A stretch of 64,000 nt of DNA, from assembly GCF_002165625.1 (NCBI RefSeq), contig NZ_NGNS01000002.1:62001-126000 (forward strand), given 5' to 3'. Below, in pieces: positions 55,732 through 63,937 of this stretch (its first letter is position 1; every line of letters begins with the position of its first letter). The stretch comes from Neiella marina (GTDB lineage Bacteria; Pseudomonadota; Gammaproteobacteria; Enterobacterales; Neiellaceae). Below the pieces are notes generated by a model, which made no database searches, had not been told where the DNA came from, and worked only from the letters and a program-made list of their open reading frames with translations. Both the position numbers and the translations under genes were made by a program.

Positions 55732-56382
55732 AAAAAATCCTTATTTAAATAGTTCCTATAATTTCCGCAAAAGAGCGGAAACTAGAAACTACACGTTTTT
55801 TCGAGAAATCAATATGTCAGTGACGGGAAGTGTGAGATTTGTACCCCTTTTCGATGTATATCCAAAAGTTCGGCTGTTATTTTGATGTTTCGATGTAGCT
55901 GAGATGCACATTAGTGTATGGATAACTCAGACGATATGTATAAACCAAACAAGGAATGAATGATGAAGCACTATTCAAATTTAAAAAACGGACCCAGTCA
56001 GACAGGGAACCCATCAGGAAAAGGGCGGGGTAACAATCCCCCAAGAAAGTAACGGCTGACATCGAGTCTCGATTACGCTAACCATGTTTCAGTGGCGCCC
56101 TGATTTGTGGTTTATGGGTATCTAAACGGATATGTCTCGCCCTTTTTTTAACTGGCTAGAGTTCGCTATAGTTAAGCCTTTACCGATTCACACCTGTTAT
56201 GGGTTGAAAGTGGCATTAGAGACGGAGTCCCGTTATGGGAAAAGTCTGGGGTAGCACCCGTTGTCACTCGATGTGAGCTAAGCTGCATAGTGAATCTTAA
56301 TATTGGGAGTGTCTCGTATAGGGCACTCGGACCGAGTTCAACAGCTAATGGTTGGCATTCGGCAGTGATATTGAGATTAGTT
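55732..56382. other. Intergenic region with one small open frame
   Basis: Contains the 29-codon frame at 55963 described separately. Otherwise no gene, and several repeats of short GTTATGG-type words (near 56195 and 56233) with no larger structure that I can define. Confidence 0.45.
55963..56052 (+). CDS. 29-aa small protein candidate
   Basis: Encodes a Gly/Asn/Pro/Lys-rich peptide (MKHYSNLKNGPSQTG, then a similar polar stretch ending NPPRK). AAGGA lies seven bases upstream of the chosen ATG, and the composition is unusual for a random frame. It resembles short conserved peptides I associate with gammaproteobacterial mobile regions, but I cannot name a family. Confidence 0.45.
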   Translation: MKHYSNLKNGPSQTGNPSGKGRGNNPPRK

Positions 56383-56775
56383 ATGCCTACAAAATGCACC
56401 CTTCCTGCCCCCAAAGCAAAGCAGTATTACAAAAGTATTTCCTACGAGACTCTGGTTGCCAGTTGGCTGATGAATGACGGCTGGGAAGTCTTCATGCCAC
56501 TGACTGACCACGGAATGAAAACCGATGTGTTAATTTCCGATGGCAAAACCTACTACCGCATCCAAGTCAAATCCCTAGATAGTCCTGAAGAAAATTCGGT
56601 GGTTGAATGTAAATGGGGCAATGCCAAAATTGATTATGTCGTGTATTTCTCCCGTTGCCGTTCTTGGGGCTACATAGCACCACCATTTCAAGGTAGACGG
56701 AAATTGAATCATGCTCAGCATGTTCGGTTTCACCAAGAGCAGCGGAACTTCATCAAAGCATTCAACAAGTCTTAG
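56383..56775 (+). CDS. PD-(D/E)XK endonuclease-like small protein
   Basis: 130 aa from the ATG at 56383. 'MKTDVLISDGKTYYRIQVKSL' shows Asp, ten to twelve residues, then Gln-Val-Lys, the pattern of the archaeal-type or group-I-intron-related PD-(D/E)XK families. 'SYETLVASWLMNDGWEVFMPL' in front is the usual helix with a conserved acidic residue. The C-terminal 'RRKLNHAQHVRFHQEQ' is basic. Probably a DNA nuclease or Holliday-junction-resolvase-like protein; isolated, with no methylase next to it. Confidence 0.65.
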   Translation: MPTKCTLPAPKAKQYYKSISYETLVASWLMNDGWEVFMPLTDHGMKTDVLISDGKTYYRIQVKSLDSPEENSVVECKWGNAKIDYVVYFSRCRSWGYIAPPFQGRRKLNHAQHVRFHQEQRNFIKAFNKS

Positions 56776-57019
56776 TTTTGCCTTAGGTCGAGTAAAATTA
56801 GATAAAATGGATCTTGCTAAGCTTTGATAGCTAAAAGTTTCCTTGCCGCTGACGCATCAATGAACTTAGCAGGCTTCTAGGTGTGATATGGAGCCTTGTA
56901 ACCACTGTTCCCATGTGATTTTATTGTTGCCAAATCGCTTCTTAGTATTGTTCGTGTTGAGATGCGAGGGAACAAAATGGAAGTAACAGGTTACGTTAGT
57001 TGTATTGATGGAGTAATTC

Positions 57020-57475
57020 ATGACCCCAAGATTTTGGAAACTATCTCAAGGCAGAGAGTTCTTTTCGTTTGAAGAAATCTCAGACTCAATAGAAAAGGGC
57101 TTAGTATACGTTCACGCAGATACTCGAGCTAAAGGTAAATCCTCTGTATCGCAGGGAGAGCACTTTATTGAGGCCGAAATCGGAGACTATTTTTATCTAA
57201 CACATGGTAATCGCGGAGTGTACTTATTGGGGCAGTTTACTGGTCCAGCAAATATCTTTAGCTCTAAGGGCTCAGGATGGGTAGACCGGCCTTTTCGAGT
57301 TATCCGCCACGCTATGGCTAACGGTGGCTATGGAGGCCCTCAAAAATGGTGGGCCCCAAATGATCGCTCTACTTTTACGTCGGTTCCTGAGAGTGAGTTG
57401 CCTGAGTTTGAAGAGTTTATTCTTGAGCCATTTTTTGGTATTTGCTTAGCTGACTATGGTGTAGAGGTCGTTTAG
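57020..57475 (+). CDS. PUA/EVE-like domain protein
   Basis: 151 aa. 'FWKLSQGREFFSFEEI', 'GLVYVHADTRAKGKSSVSQGEHF', 'IGDYFYLTHGNRGVYLLGQFTGP' and a Trp-rich 'GPQKWWAPNDRSTF' fit the beta-barrel of the EVE/PUA-like superfamily, members of which bind modified bases and occur with restriction enzymes. The assignment rests on pattern resemblance only. The ATG is preceded by GGAG. It is the last cargo gene before the Rep region of element 2. Confidence 0.5.
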   Translation: MTPRFWKLSQGREFFSFEEISDSIEKGLVYVHADTRAKGKSSVSQGEHFIEAEIGDYFYLTHGNRGVYLLGQFTGPANIFSSKGSGWVDRPFRVIRHAMANGGYGGPQKWWAPNDRSTFTSVPESELPEFEEFILEPFFGICLADYGVEVV

Positions 57476-57508
57476 CGGCTTGGTTAAACATTACCTTCGT
57501 CTCTTGCT

Positions 57509-57551
57509 GTGTTCGTTGGCAGTACTCATTAGTTCAGAGGTCAACGAACAC
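57509..57551. terminator. Inverted repeat between convergent genes
   Basis: GTGTTCGTTG and CAACGAACAC, perfect 10-bp arms with a 23-base loop, between the PUA/EVE-like gene and the converging rep gene. Likely a shared terminator, though no long T-run follows. Confidence 0.5.
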
Positions 57552-57569
57552 TAACTGCTCTAATTTCAA

Positions 57570-58769
57570 CTATGCGTGAATGATTAGTTTCTTGAGGGCC
57601 TTCAGAACCTTAATTTGATGATATCCCAGTGCTATGTGATTGACGTCAATAATCTTTTTCGCCATCAGATAACTGTTTGCCCACTGCTTTCGGTTCAGCT
57701 CATGAAACCAGTATGCAAAACCATATTTCGTAACTCTATTACGCCGCTTAGTGCCCATTCGAAGTAACAATGTCGGGGAGTAGAACTGCGTAGATTTTAG
57801 GAAATAGGGCAGTTTGTCTAGGTTACCCAATGAAACAGGCACAGTATCAGCTGGGCAGAGCACTCGCTCGAAACGGCTAATCGACAAGTGATTATTACTG
57901 CTTTTGTATGAGAATAAAGGCACATGGCTGGGCCCAACATCCAGATACTTTCTCCTCTTATTGTAAATGGTCGAGTGACTAGAGGCAGGGTTCCCTAATT
58001 TTTGAGTGCCGACGAGGTGGTTCGATGCACTATTTAGATGGTAGTTGCGAGTTTCGGCACTGGTATGGTTAACCAGTAAGTAGTGGACAGGAATACCGAA
58101 TAGATCCATCGCGATATCCGTGCGCGTGACGTTAGCCTTTTTCAAAAGCTGAGTTGCTCCTGAGCCTATGACTCGTTTCAACCAACTGAAAAACTCTACG
58201 ATTTCTTCTTCAGTAAAGCGGGCTGGATTGAAAGCGACCTTCGCCAAGCGATGATTAGGCCTGTGCTTGCGTATTTCATCACTCATCCCCCAGTGTAAGG
58301 TGATCACTTCGTCCAATCGGTTTTTGAACATAGCAAATCGCAGGTATTTATCTTTGTTATTTTTTAGATAGCTAGAAGGCCCTGATTTCCATTTCTTTAA
58401 TAGCTCACCTGTGTAGGCTTTCGCTTCTTGATGAAGTTGTTTTACCGTTGACTCTGATACATCAATGGTGAGATACAGCATGTCTACAAAGGGGCTTGAG
58501 CCATATTTGAGGGGATCTGCAAAGACAGCCTTCATGTACTTATCAAGTGCCCTTAGGCGGAGTTTGCAAAATAGCTCATCGGTAGGCTGATGTTTGAACC
58601 AAGACTTGAGTACTTTCTTAGTTCTACTTGATGGCTTCTCTAAATGCTGTTCAGCCTGATTGTGTAATCGGTTTGCTTGTTGATTGTGTTGCTGTACGGC
58701 ATGCGCGTATGTAGTACCAGAGTAAACCCTAATCACACTGTTTTGGCTGGAATCATTAATGTTAGTCAT
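57570..58769 (-). CDS. Rep_trans-like replication initiator (element 2)
   Basis: 399 aa from ATG 58769 (AAAGG seven bases upstream). Key motifs: 'VTRTDIAMDLFG', 'SSHSTIYNKRRKYL', 'LSISRFERVL', and 'TQFYSPTLLLRMGTKRRNRVTKYGFAYWFHELNRKQ', the same order as the element 1 protein. The N-terminus is Gln/His-rich. Expected to initiate replication of the excised circle. Its divergence from the element 1 Rep, in contrast to near-identical integrases, suggests the replication module has been exchanged or is diversifying to avoid incompatibility. Confidence 0.75.
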   Translation of the reverse strand: MTNINDSSQNSVIRVYSGTTYAHAVQQHNQQANRLHNQAEQHLEKPSSRTKKVLKSWFKHQPTDELFCKLRLRALDKYMKAVFADPLKYGSSPFVDMLYLTIDVSESTVKQLHQEAKAYTGELLKKWKSGPSSYLKNNKDKYLRFAMFKNRLDEVITLHWGMSDEIRKHRPNHRLAKVAFNPARFTEEEIVEFFSWLKRVIGSGATQLLKKANVTRTDIAMDLFGIPVHYLLVNHTSAETRNYHLNSASNHLVGTQKLGNPASSHSTIYNKRRKYLDVGPSHVPLFSYKSSNNHLSISRFERVLCPADTVPVSLGNLDKLPYFLKSTQFYSPTLLLRMGTKRRNRVTKYGFAYWFHELNRKQWANSYLMAKKIIDVNHIALGYHQIKVLKALKKLIIHA

Positions 58770-59013
58770 GGCTATACCTTTAGTATAACTATATACAACC
58801 ATTAGTAGTAAATACTGTTGTATTATAGATAGTTATAGTGATTTAAGACCGTCGTACAGTAGAGTTGTTAGTAGTGTGGATTCATCCATGATTGGCATGG
58901 TTTTGCTTTCAGCTGCTTCTATAGCTAGATCTACTAAATAGATAGCGGTTGTTGCGAATTCGCAAGATCAATTTTTGCGAATTCGCAACTAAGCTTATGC
59001 TTTAGGTCTCGCT
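58770..59013. other. Rep upstream region with several inverted repeats
   Basis: An imperfect AT-rich inverted repeat (58784-58837, TATAACTATATACAAC facing GTTGTATTATAG...) lies just upstream of rep. Two copies of a perfect palindrome lie at 58952-58988. No gene. It is the likeliest place for a replication origin and/or partition site of element 2. Confidence 0.6.
58952..58988. repeat. Two TTGCGAATTCGCAA palindromes, 23 bp apart
   Basis: Identical 14-bp perfect palindromes at 58952-58965 and 58975-58988, separated by nine bases. Regular spacing of about two helical turns suggests cooperative binding by a dimeric protein, possibly the product of the adjacent 59014 gene. Centromere, origin iteron or operator are possible. 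Confidence 0.7.
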
Positions 59014-59874
59014 CTATTTGGGCTCGTCCAGGATCGCGGTATTTAAGCTATCGAGCTGTTTGGTAATGTGTTTGAGCTGCTGGAGAACCATTCCTAAGCT
59101 TGCTTCTGAGCTGTTAGTGTTGGAGCTGGCAGTTTCCACAACATCACTTGCTTCATCTTCGATGTTATTGATGTCGTATTCGTCGTAGGATTTGAGCTCC
59201 TTTTTGGTCAATTCCGCTAAGGTGTTTTTTTCGCTCAAAGCGCCTTTAACTCGGCTTTCAAACTTTGCTACAGTTGGAAACTTACCTAAGCCATCTTCCC
59301 AATAAAGTTCTTCTAGTTCCTTTAAAAGCATATCCATAGGTACACCGTCTCTTCTCAGTTTTGCAATCTTGTCGAGCAGAGAATCTTTGATACACTCGAT
59401 ATCGGCATAATGAGGCTCTAGTTCGTTACGTACCTTACTTCTTCGAACTATCTTGCTAACTTGGTGAGCTTTAAGTCCCCAGAGTTTGCCAAAGAACTCA
59501 CCTTGCCCCATGCCATATTTCTTAGGCAGATTATCCTTGACTGCCTTGGCGATGATTTTTTCAAGGCTTACCTTTCCGGCAAAAACGGCTTCTCGGATTG
59601 TTTCCCAGACTTCAGGGTCAAAGATTTCTGTTTCATCCATATAGCGTTCAGTGTTTGCCCAAAGTTCCTCCATCTCAAAGACGATTGATGATGCTCCATC
59701 ATATAGATCTTTTGAACGCGCCATTAATTGCTGTTTATCAGAGGCGGTTTCACTAGGAACTGCATCTGAAACTATTTTGCTAATGCCCTTTTTCTTAGCA
59801 TTTATTGGAGTTAATCTCCCTCGGGCAGAACTGTTCTTGGTTCTTCGTAATTGTTCTCGTTTTCTTACTGCCAT
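59014..59874 (-). CDS. Hypothetical DNA-binding-like protein of the replication region
   Basis: 286 aa from ATG 59874 with AAGAGG upstream. The N-terminus is strongly basic ('AVRKREQLRRTKNSSARGRLTPINAKKKG'). The middle is helical ('GEFFGKLWGLKAHQVSKIVRRSKVRNEL' could hold a helix-turn-helix) and the C-terminus is acidic, ending in a coiled-coil-like 'LGMVLQQLKHITKQLDSLNTAI'. It is encoded between the palindrome pair and the rep-distal genes, on the same strand as rep. ParB-like or replication-control function is conceivable. Family not recognised. Element 1 has the DUF3987 protein in the equivalent place. Confidence 0.6.
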   Translation of the reverse strand: MAVRKREQLRRTKNSSARGRLTPINAKKKGISKIVSDAVPSETASDKQQLMARSKDLYDGASSIVFEMEELWANTERYMDETEIFDPEVWETIREAVFAGKVSLEKIIAKAVKDNLPKKYGMGQGEFFGKLWGLKAHQVSKIVRRSKVRNELEPHYADIECIKDSLLDKIAKLRRDGVPMDMLLKELEELYWEDGLGKFPTVAKFESRVKGALSEKNTLAELTKKELKSYDEYDINNIEDEASDVVETASSNTNSSEASLGMVLQQLKHITKQLDSLNTAILDEPK

Positions 59875-60244
59875 GATTGACCTCTTAAACATCAGTTGTT
59901 TTCAAAATAGTTAGTTGAAATACAGGAGCTCACTGTTGTTCGAGAGGGATAATATGCTCTAGTCAGACCGCTGTCATTTCCTATCCAACGCTTGAAATGT
60001 TACGTTGCCTTTATGTTTGATTTGTTCTATTAAATCAGGTTGTTATTTGGTTTTTGCGGCGATTCGTTTTTGTGTGAGCCAATGACTTTGTTGCCTTGCC
60101 AGAAAAGAGGTTGGGTGATCAAAATTGGTTGTAACCTAAACCAATCAAGCAACAGAGAACGGTTAGTTCGTCAGGCTTTATTATGCCTTGTAGAAATTAG
60201 TGGGGTAAAATGTCTTGTAAACAAGTTAAAAAAATTTTAGACGC
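59875..60244. other. Divergent intergenic region
   Basis: Promoter region for 59014 (minus) and 60245 (plus). A 66-codon frame at 60040 lacks a ribosome site and protein-like composition. No strong repeat seen. Confidence 0.5.
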
Positions 60245-61036
60245 ATGAGCGATAGGGTAGGAACAGAATTTAATAGGTGGCAGCTAGTCCCCGAGGACTG
60301 TGATCGGCCATTGCTGCCGGACCATACTGACTTCGACAAATTGAATCGTCATCCAAATATGGATGGTACTCAATTACCAAAAAGAATACTCAGCATTCAG
60401 CAAAACCATGAGCAAGATTGCTATGTAAAAAATGTATTAACCAATAGCAACCTTTCGAATGTCGAATTACTCCTCGCTATTTTGCTGTATCGAGAAATAC
60501 AGTTTGAATTTTCTGGAGCTGTATTCACCATTTGTAGATCTGGTGTTGATTACTCAAGCAAGATTGAGAGCTGCTATGAGCATACGGAAGAATACTGTGG
60601 GGGGCTTATGGTAGAGCACCCAAAAGACTGCACTGACTATGATAGTGACGTGTTCTTTTTTGCAGAGGTGGAGAACTTGCTCACTCTATTTAATGAAGAG
60701 TCAGCTATGAGCATAGAGCCTAAAACATTAAGGTCGGCCTTAATAAATTTACATCAGGTCGGATATGTAACGGTGAGTCAGATGTCGGCTGAAAACAAAG
60801 TCACAAGCAACATCATTTCGCAAGGAACTAGGAAGGGGCCGCGCCCCTCGTTACTGCATGTCAGGCTTTGTTCATGGATGAGAAATCGGAACATATCGAA
60901 AAGTTGGAATAAAGTCCTTGTTAGAAAGAGGACAAAGAAGTTTGTCTTCGCATTGCGTCAATTAACTTCAGATATACCAGAGGTGGATCAGGAAGAGCTC
61001 GAAGCATTGTGCTTGCAACAATTTGGAACTCAATAG
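60245..61036 (+). CDS. Hypothetical protein beside the flagellin module (element 2)
   Basis: 263 aa, soluble, Cys-containing ('ICRSGVDYSSKIESCYEHTEEYCGG'), with a possible winged-helix region near 'LRSALINLHQVGYVTVSQ' and a basic C-terminal third. It occupies the same position and orientation as 30021-30515 of element 1, but similarity is not evident. Perhaps an element-specific regulator; family not recognised. It converges on the 52-aa gene with a 17-base gap. Confidence 0.6.
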   Translation: MSDRVGTEFNRWQLVPEDCDRPLLPDHTDFDKLNRHPNMDGTQLPKRILSIQQNHEQDCYVKNVLTNSNLSNVELLLAILLYREIQFEFSGAVFTICRSGVDYSSKIESCYEHTEEYCGGLMVEHPKDCTDYDSDVFFFAEVENLLTLFNEESAMSIEPKTLRSALINLHQVGYVTVSQMSAENKVTSNIISQGTRKGPRPSLLHVRLCSWMRNRNISKSWNKVLVRKRTKKFVFALRQLTSDIPEVDQEELEALCLQQFGTQ

Positions 61037-61053
61037 GATTGAGTGCAACTACT

Positions 61054-61212
61054 TTATGCGGGTGGTCTCTTCTGGCTATCCAAGAATTCCTGTGCATTAT
61101 CTACTGAGCCGAACAACTCAGTTAATCTGGCAACAGCGAAGAAGTCGTTCTGGTTAGCCAAGGTAATCCAGTGGCGGATCAGGTCGAGTGGAATAGCGTA
61201 GATATCATCCAT
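61054..61212 (-). CDS. 52-aa conserved protein downstream of flagellin (element 2)
   Basis: Begins MDDIYAIPLDLIRHWITLANQ, identical to its element 1 counterpart over most of the first 40 residues, with a changed tail. It follows the flagellin gene after 63 bases on the same strand, with GGAAAC before the ATG. Conservation of frame and distance in both elements supports a real gene tied to the flagellin. Confidence 0.7.
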   Translation of the reverse strand: MDDIYAIPLDLIRHWITLANQNDFFAVARLTELFGSVDNAQEFLDSQKRPPA

Positions 61213-61275
61213 GATGTTTCCTTATCTTTGTTAGCCCATTCCTTGAGCTTGGAAGATTATAGCAGGTTAGGGTTG

Positions 61276-62727
61276 TTAGTTGTTCAGTAGCGATAGCATT
61301 GCTTGAGGCAGTTGGTTGGCCTGTGCCAGTACCGATGTACCGGCTTGCTGCAAGATTTGCTGTTTGACCTGTTCAGTCGTTTCCTTAGCAAAGTCAGTAT
61401 CACGAATACGGCTGCGGGAGGCTTCGGAATTTTCGGCAGTTACCGCCAAGTTAGTGATTGTGTGTTGTAGCCTATTTTGCACTGCGCCCAACAGGGCTCT
61501 TGTACTATCGACCTGCTGAAGTGCATCGTCGATGACACCAATAGCAAATTGAGCACTGTCGGCATCATTCGGTAGAAAACCTGTTGCAAGTAAATCGATC
61601 ATATCGACGGAGGCTAATGATGACGTCGAGTTGTTAATTGTAAATGCGCTGGGACTTTTGAAGTTAATTCTGGAGTGTATAACGACGTCCTGAACATTTA
61701 GCGGCAGTGGGCTTTCGCCGTTAGGGTCATATGGCTCATTACGATCTATGGGTCTAACATTTAGTGTTGAGCCTGAAGGCCCATCGAAATTACCAATGAC
61801 TACAGTTCCTTCTGGCTCTCCTCGAACCGCTACATAGCCATCGTGAACATTAGCTTTATAGCCGATGTCAGCTTTGCTTATTTGAAATGCCAAATCTTCT
61901 AGCGATGAAGCTCCAGAAATATATGCTGTTTTGCCATCCACATGAATCTCAAATGATACAGGGTGAGTTTCAAGTGTTTGAGAGTGTAGAAAGAAGTCCG
62001 TGTACGAATATGCTTCAACACCAGTGCTTCCGCTTACCCCGTTGATAGTATCAATGATGCCTTTAGGAGTTGATTGGCTTAGTGGTGGAATATTGACTGT
62101 TGAAGTGCCTTGGTGTCCGGTGATTTCTAAAGTCGTGGCTGGTAGTGCTGGGTAAATCGGGGCATGAGTGGGGTAGGACTGTCTACCTCCCCAAAAGGGC
62201 GTAGCATCGTAGTGAGTTCCTAGTGAACTTGCGGACATCTCCGGAATCGTGACATCGATAGTTTCGTTGGCATTGGCACCCACCTGAAAGGCCTTAGCGC
62301 CAAATGAACCATCTAATAATTTCTGATCGCCAAATGAGGTAGTTTCGGCAATTCGGTCAATTTCCTTTTGAAGCTGAGCAATCTCTTCCTGAATCGCCTT
62401 CCTATCGCTTGATGAGTTAGTGCCGTTTGCAGACTGCAAGGCCAAATCGCGCATACGTTGCAGAATGTTCGTTGTCTCTTGTAACGCCCCCTCTGCCGTT
62501 TGTGCCATCGAGATACCATCATTGGCATTTCTGATCGCCACATTCATTCCATTGATGTTGGACGTGAGCCGATTAGAGATCTGCATACCCGCAGCATCAT
62601 CTTTCGCTGAATTTATGCGAAGGCCAGAGCTTAATCGAGTCATCGAGGTGTTCAGTGCATCACCCGTTGACCGAAGATTCCTCTGAGCGTTAATAGCTGC
62701 CGAATTGGTAATGATTGATGAGGTCAT
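61276..62727 (-). CDS. Flagellin carried by element 2
   Basis: 483 aa. N-terminal ~165 and C-terminal ~90 residues are nearly the same as in the element 1 flagellin, including the polymerisation helices and the SLLNN end. The central ~220 residues are unrelated in sequence, Pro/Tyr/Ser-rich at first ('[24 protein letters not shown]') and then with a hook-IN-like '[29 protein letters not shown]'. It is under the same type of promoter. It would co-polymerise with, or replace, the host flagellin and display a different surface. Confidence 0.96.
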   Translation of the reverse strand: MTSSIITNSAAINAQRNLRSTGDALNTSMTRLSSGLRINSAKDDAAGMQISNRLTSNINGMNVAIRNANDGISMAQTAEGALQETTNILQRMRDLALQSANGTNSSSDRKAIQEEIAQLQKEIDRIAETTSFGDQKLLDGSFGAKAFQVGANANETIDVTIPEMSASSLGTHYDATPFWGGRQSYPTHAPIYPALPATTLEITGHQGTSTVNIPPLSQSTPKGIIDTINGVSGSTGVEAYSYTDFFLHSQTLETHPVSFEIHVDGKTAYISGASSLEDLAFQISKADIGYKANVHDGYVAVRGEPEGTVVIGNFDGPSGSTLNVRPIDRNEPYDPNGESPLPLNVQDVVIHSRINFKSPSAFTINNSTSSLASVDMIDLLATGFLPNDADSAQFAIGVIDDALQQVDSTRALLGAVQNRLQHTITNLAVTAENSEASRSRIRDTDFAKETTEQVKQQILQQAGTSVLAQANQLPQAMLSLLNN

Positions 62728-62761
62728 AGCTTAATTTCGAAGTCCGTTTCTTGCTTCTCGT

Positions 62762-62788
62762 GTTCCGGCAGGGCATTGCCGCTTTTTT
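62762..62788 (-). promoter_or_regulatory. Sigma-28 (FliA)-like flagellin promoter, element 2
   Basis: AAAA, 15 bases, GCCGGAAC on the minus strand, identical to the element 1 promoter and at the same distance from the flagellin start. Confidence 0.6.
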
Positions 62789-62823
62789 GACTATGGGAGT
62801 TAAGAAGCAAAAATCGCTCCAAA

Positions 62824-62840
62824 TGTACCGAAAAGGTATA
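62824..62840. promoter_or_regulatory. Operator-like palindrome, element 2
   Basis: TGTACC-N5-GGTATA, one base away from the perfect version in element 1, 28 bases before the regulator ATG. Confidence 0.6.
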
Positions 62841-62867
62841 TTTGTGTTGATCGCATATTGTGCGCAC

Positions 62868-63143
62868 ATGAAAGCGATATACGATTCGAACTACAGAAAG
62901 CTAATTGGTTGGCTTGCGGCAGAGCGCAAATTTAAGAGCGTTACGCAAGAGGAGCTGGCTAGTGCTTTGAAATATCCGAGTCACAACTACATCAGCAAGA
63001 TTGAAACGTTTGACAAGAAACTGAGTCTGGTTGAATACGTTCGCTTCTGTGAAGTACTCGAACTAGACCCCAGAGAAGGTATCGAGCTTTTAATGACTCA
63101 CCCCATACCTGAATTTCGTGCTGATACGAAAGCTGAAACCTAA
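62868..63143 (+). CDS. XRE/Cro-CI-type regulator divergent from flagellin (element 2)
   Basis: 91 aa, same sequence as the element 1 regulator as far as I can read, from ATG 62868. Helix-turn-helix at 'EELASALKYPSHNYISKIE'. Both elements should therefore respond to, and bind, the same repressor, giving cross-regulation of the two flagellin modules. Confidence 0.82.
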   Translation: MKAIYDSNYRKLIGWLAAERKFKSVTQEELASALKYPSHNYISKIETFDKKLSLVEYVRFCEVLELDPREGIELLMTHPIPEFRADTKAET

Positions 63144-63251
63144 CTAAAAGCAATTTCCCTAGTGCGTGTATCGATACTGCTCTTTGAAAGTAGGGCGGTA
63201 GTTTTGTTGTTCTTGGTCGTTATTAAACAGAGTAGGGGAGGGGTAAATGCT

Positions 63252-63259
63252 TGCAAAGT
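63252..63259 (-). promoter_or_regulatory. Single inverted ACTTTGCA arm-type site, right end of element 2
   Basis: TGCAAAGT on the plus strand, 46 bases before the tRNA-Phe 3' end; matches the right end of element 1. Confidence 0.45.
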
Positions 63260-63266
63260 TTAGATA

Positions 63267-63300
63267 CAAAAAGGCCCCGTCCAAATGGACAGGGCCTATT
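63267..63300 (-). terminator. Terminator of the intact tRNA-Phe
   Basis: Minus strand hairpin GGCCCTGTCC/GGACGGGGCC followed by TTTTT, just after the CCA end; supplied by element 2. Confidence 0.88.
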
Positions 63301-63304
63301 GTAG

Positions 63305-63380
63305 TGGTGCCCAGAGGCGGAATCGAACCACCGACACGGGGATTTTCAATCCCCTGCTCTACCGACTGAGCTATCTGGGC
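63305..63380 (-). tRNA. tRNA-Phe (GAA), intact
   Basis: 76 nt including encoded CCA. Acceptor GCCCAGA/TCTGGGC, D-stem GCTC/GAGC, anticodon stem GGGGA/TCCCC with loop TTGAAAA (anticodon GAA), T-stem GGTGG/CCGCC all pair. It is the integration target; its 3' half comes from element 2. Its immediate upstream DNA is a 176-bp repeat rather than the original tRNA-Thr spacer. Confidence 0.97.
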
Positions 63381-63732
63381 AAAACTTTTTTTCAAAGATT
63401 CGTTGAAACGTCTTCTTTGAAACTTTGCAAAACTTTGCATGAAGTTTTGCGGTATTACTATTCGCTTTTTATAAATAACTCAGTAAGTTATCGCTTTTCA
63501 GGGCGAAGAGACTGTGTCTTTTCAATCCCCTGCTCTACCGACTGAGCTATCTGGGCAAAACTTTTTTTCAAAGATTCGTTGAAACGTCGTCTTTGAAACT
63601 TTGCAAAACTTTGCATGAAGTTTTGTGGTATTACTATTCGCTTTTTATTGATAACTCAGTAAGTTATCGGTTTTCAGGGTGAAGAGACTGTGTCTTTTCA
63701 ATCCCCTGCTCTACCGACTGAGCTATCTGGGC
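63343..63732. repeat. Two tandem 176-bp repeats plus third tRNA-Phe 5' half
   Basis: Units 63343-63518 and 63519-63694 differ at only a few bases. Each consists of the att core TTTTCAAT, the tRNA-Phe 5' half and about 138 bases holding paired ACTTTGCA sites (63422-63439; 63598-63615) and an ATAACT/AGTTAT inverted repeat. A third 5' half (63695-63732) sits at normal spacing from tRNA-Thr and is probably the original one. Copies 2 and 3 lack a 3' half and cannot make tRNA. Confidence 0.9.
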
Positions 63733-63739
63733 GAATAAA

Positions 63740-63815
<76 letters not shown>

Positions 63816-63908
63816 ACACTAAAACTGGTTTGCTTTAGCAAGCTTTATTCGCTTGTCTTCACGGATGCGCTTTTCATCTGAAATGCTGTTCCGCTGCAAC
63901 GGGGCGCT

Positions 63909-63937
63909 ATTAAACTGATTTTGCCGGACTAAGTCAA
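63909..63937 (-). promoter_or_regulatory. Promoter of the tRNA-Thr/Phe operon
   Basis: Minus strand TTGACT, 17 bases, TTTAAT, followed by a GC-rich GCGCCCC discriminator as in stringently controlled stable-RNA promoters. Leader of about 90 bases to tRNA-Thr. Confidence 0.75.

Larger units (their letters stand above)
32873..63350. mobile_element. Integrative element 2, inserted in tRNA-Phe
   Basis: About 30.5 kb between the junction tRNA fragment and the intact tRNA-Phe, whose 3' half and terminator belong to the element. The backbone matches element 1 gene for gene at both ends; the Rep region is homologous but diverged; the cargo is entirely different and dominated by a six-gene defence-type operon. 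Near-identical integrases and the identical att repeat explain the tandem arrangement, either by successive insertion or by recombination. Confidence 0.9.

Noticed and set aside
60040..60240. 66-aa frame before 60245
   Set aside because: No ribosome site and composition not protein-like; probably chance in the intergenic region.
10865..63350. Prophage or conjugative element
   Set aside because: No capsid, portal, terminase, tail, lysis, relaxase/coupling-protein or type IV secretion genes are visible.
63519..63732. Extra functional tRNA-Phe genes
   Set aside because: Both copies contain only the 5' half up to the anticodon loop and continue into unrelated sequence.
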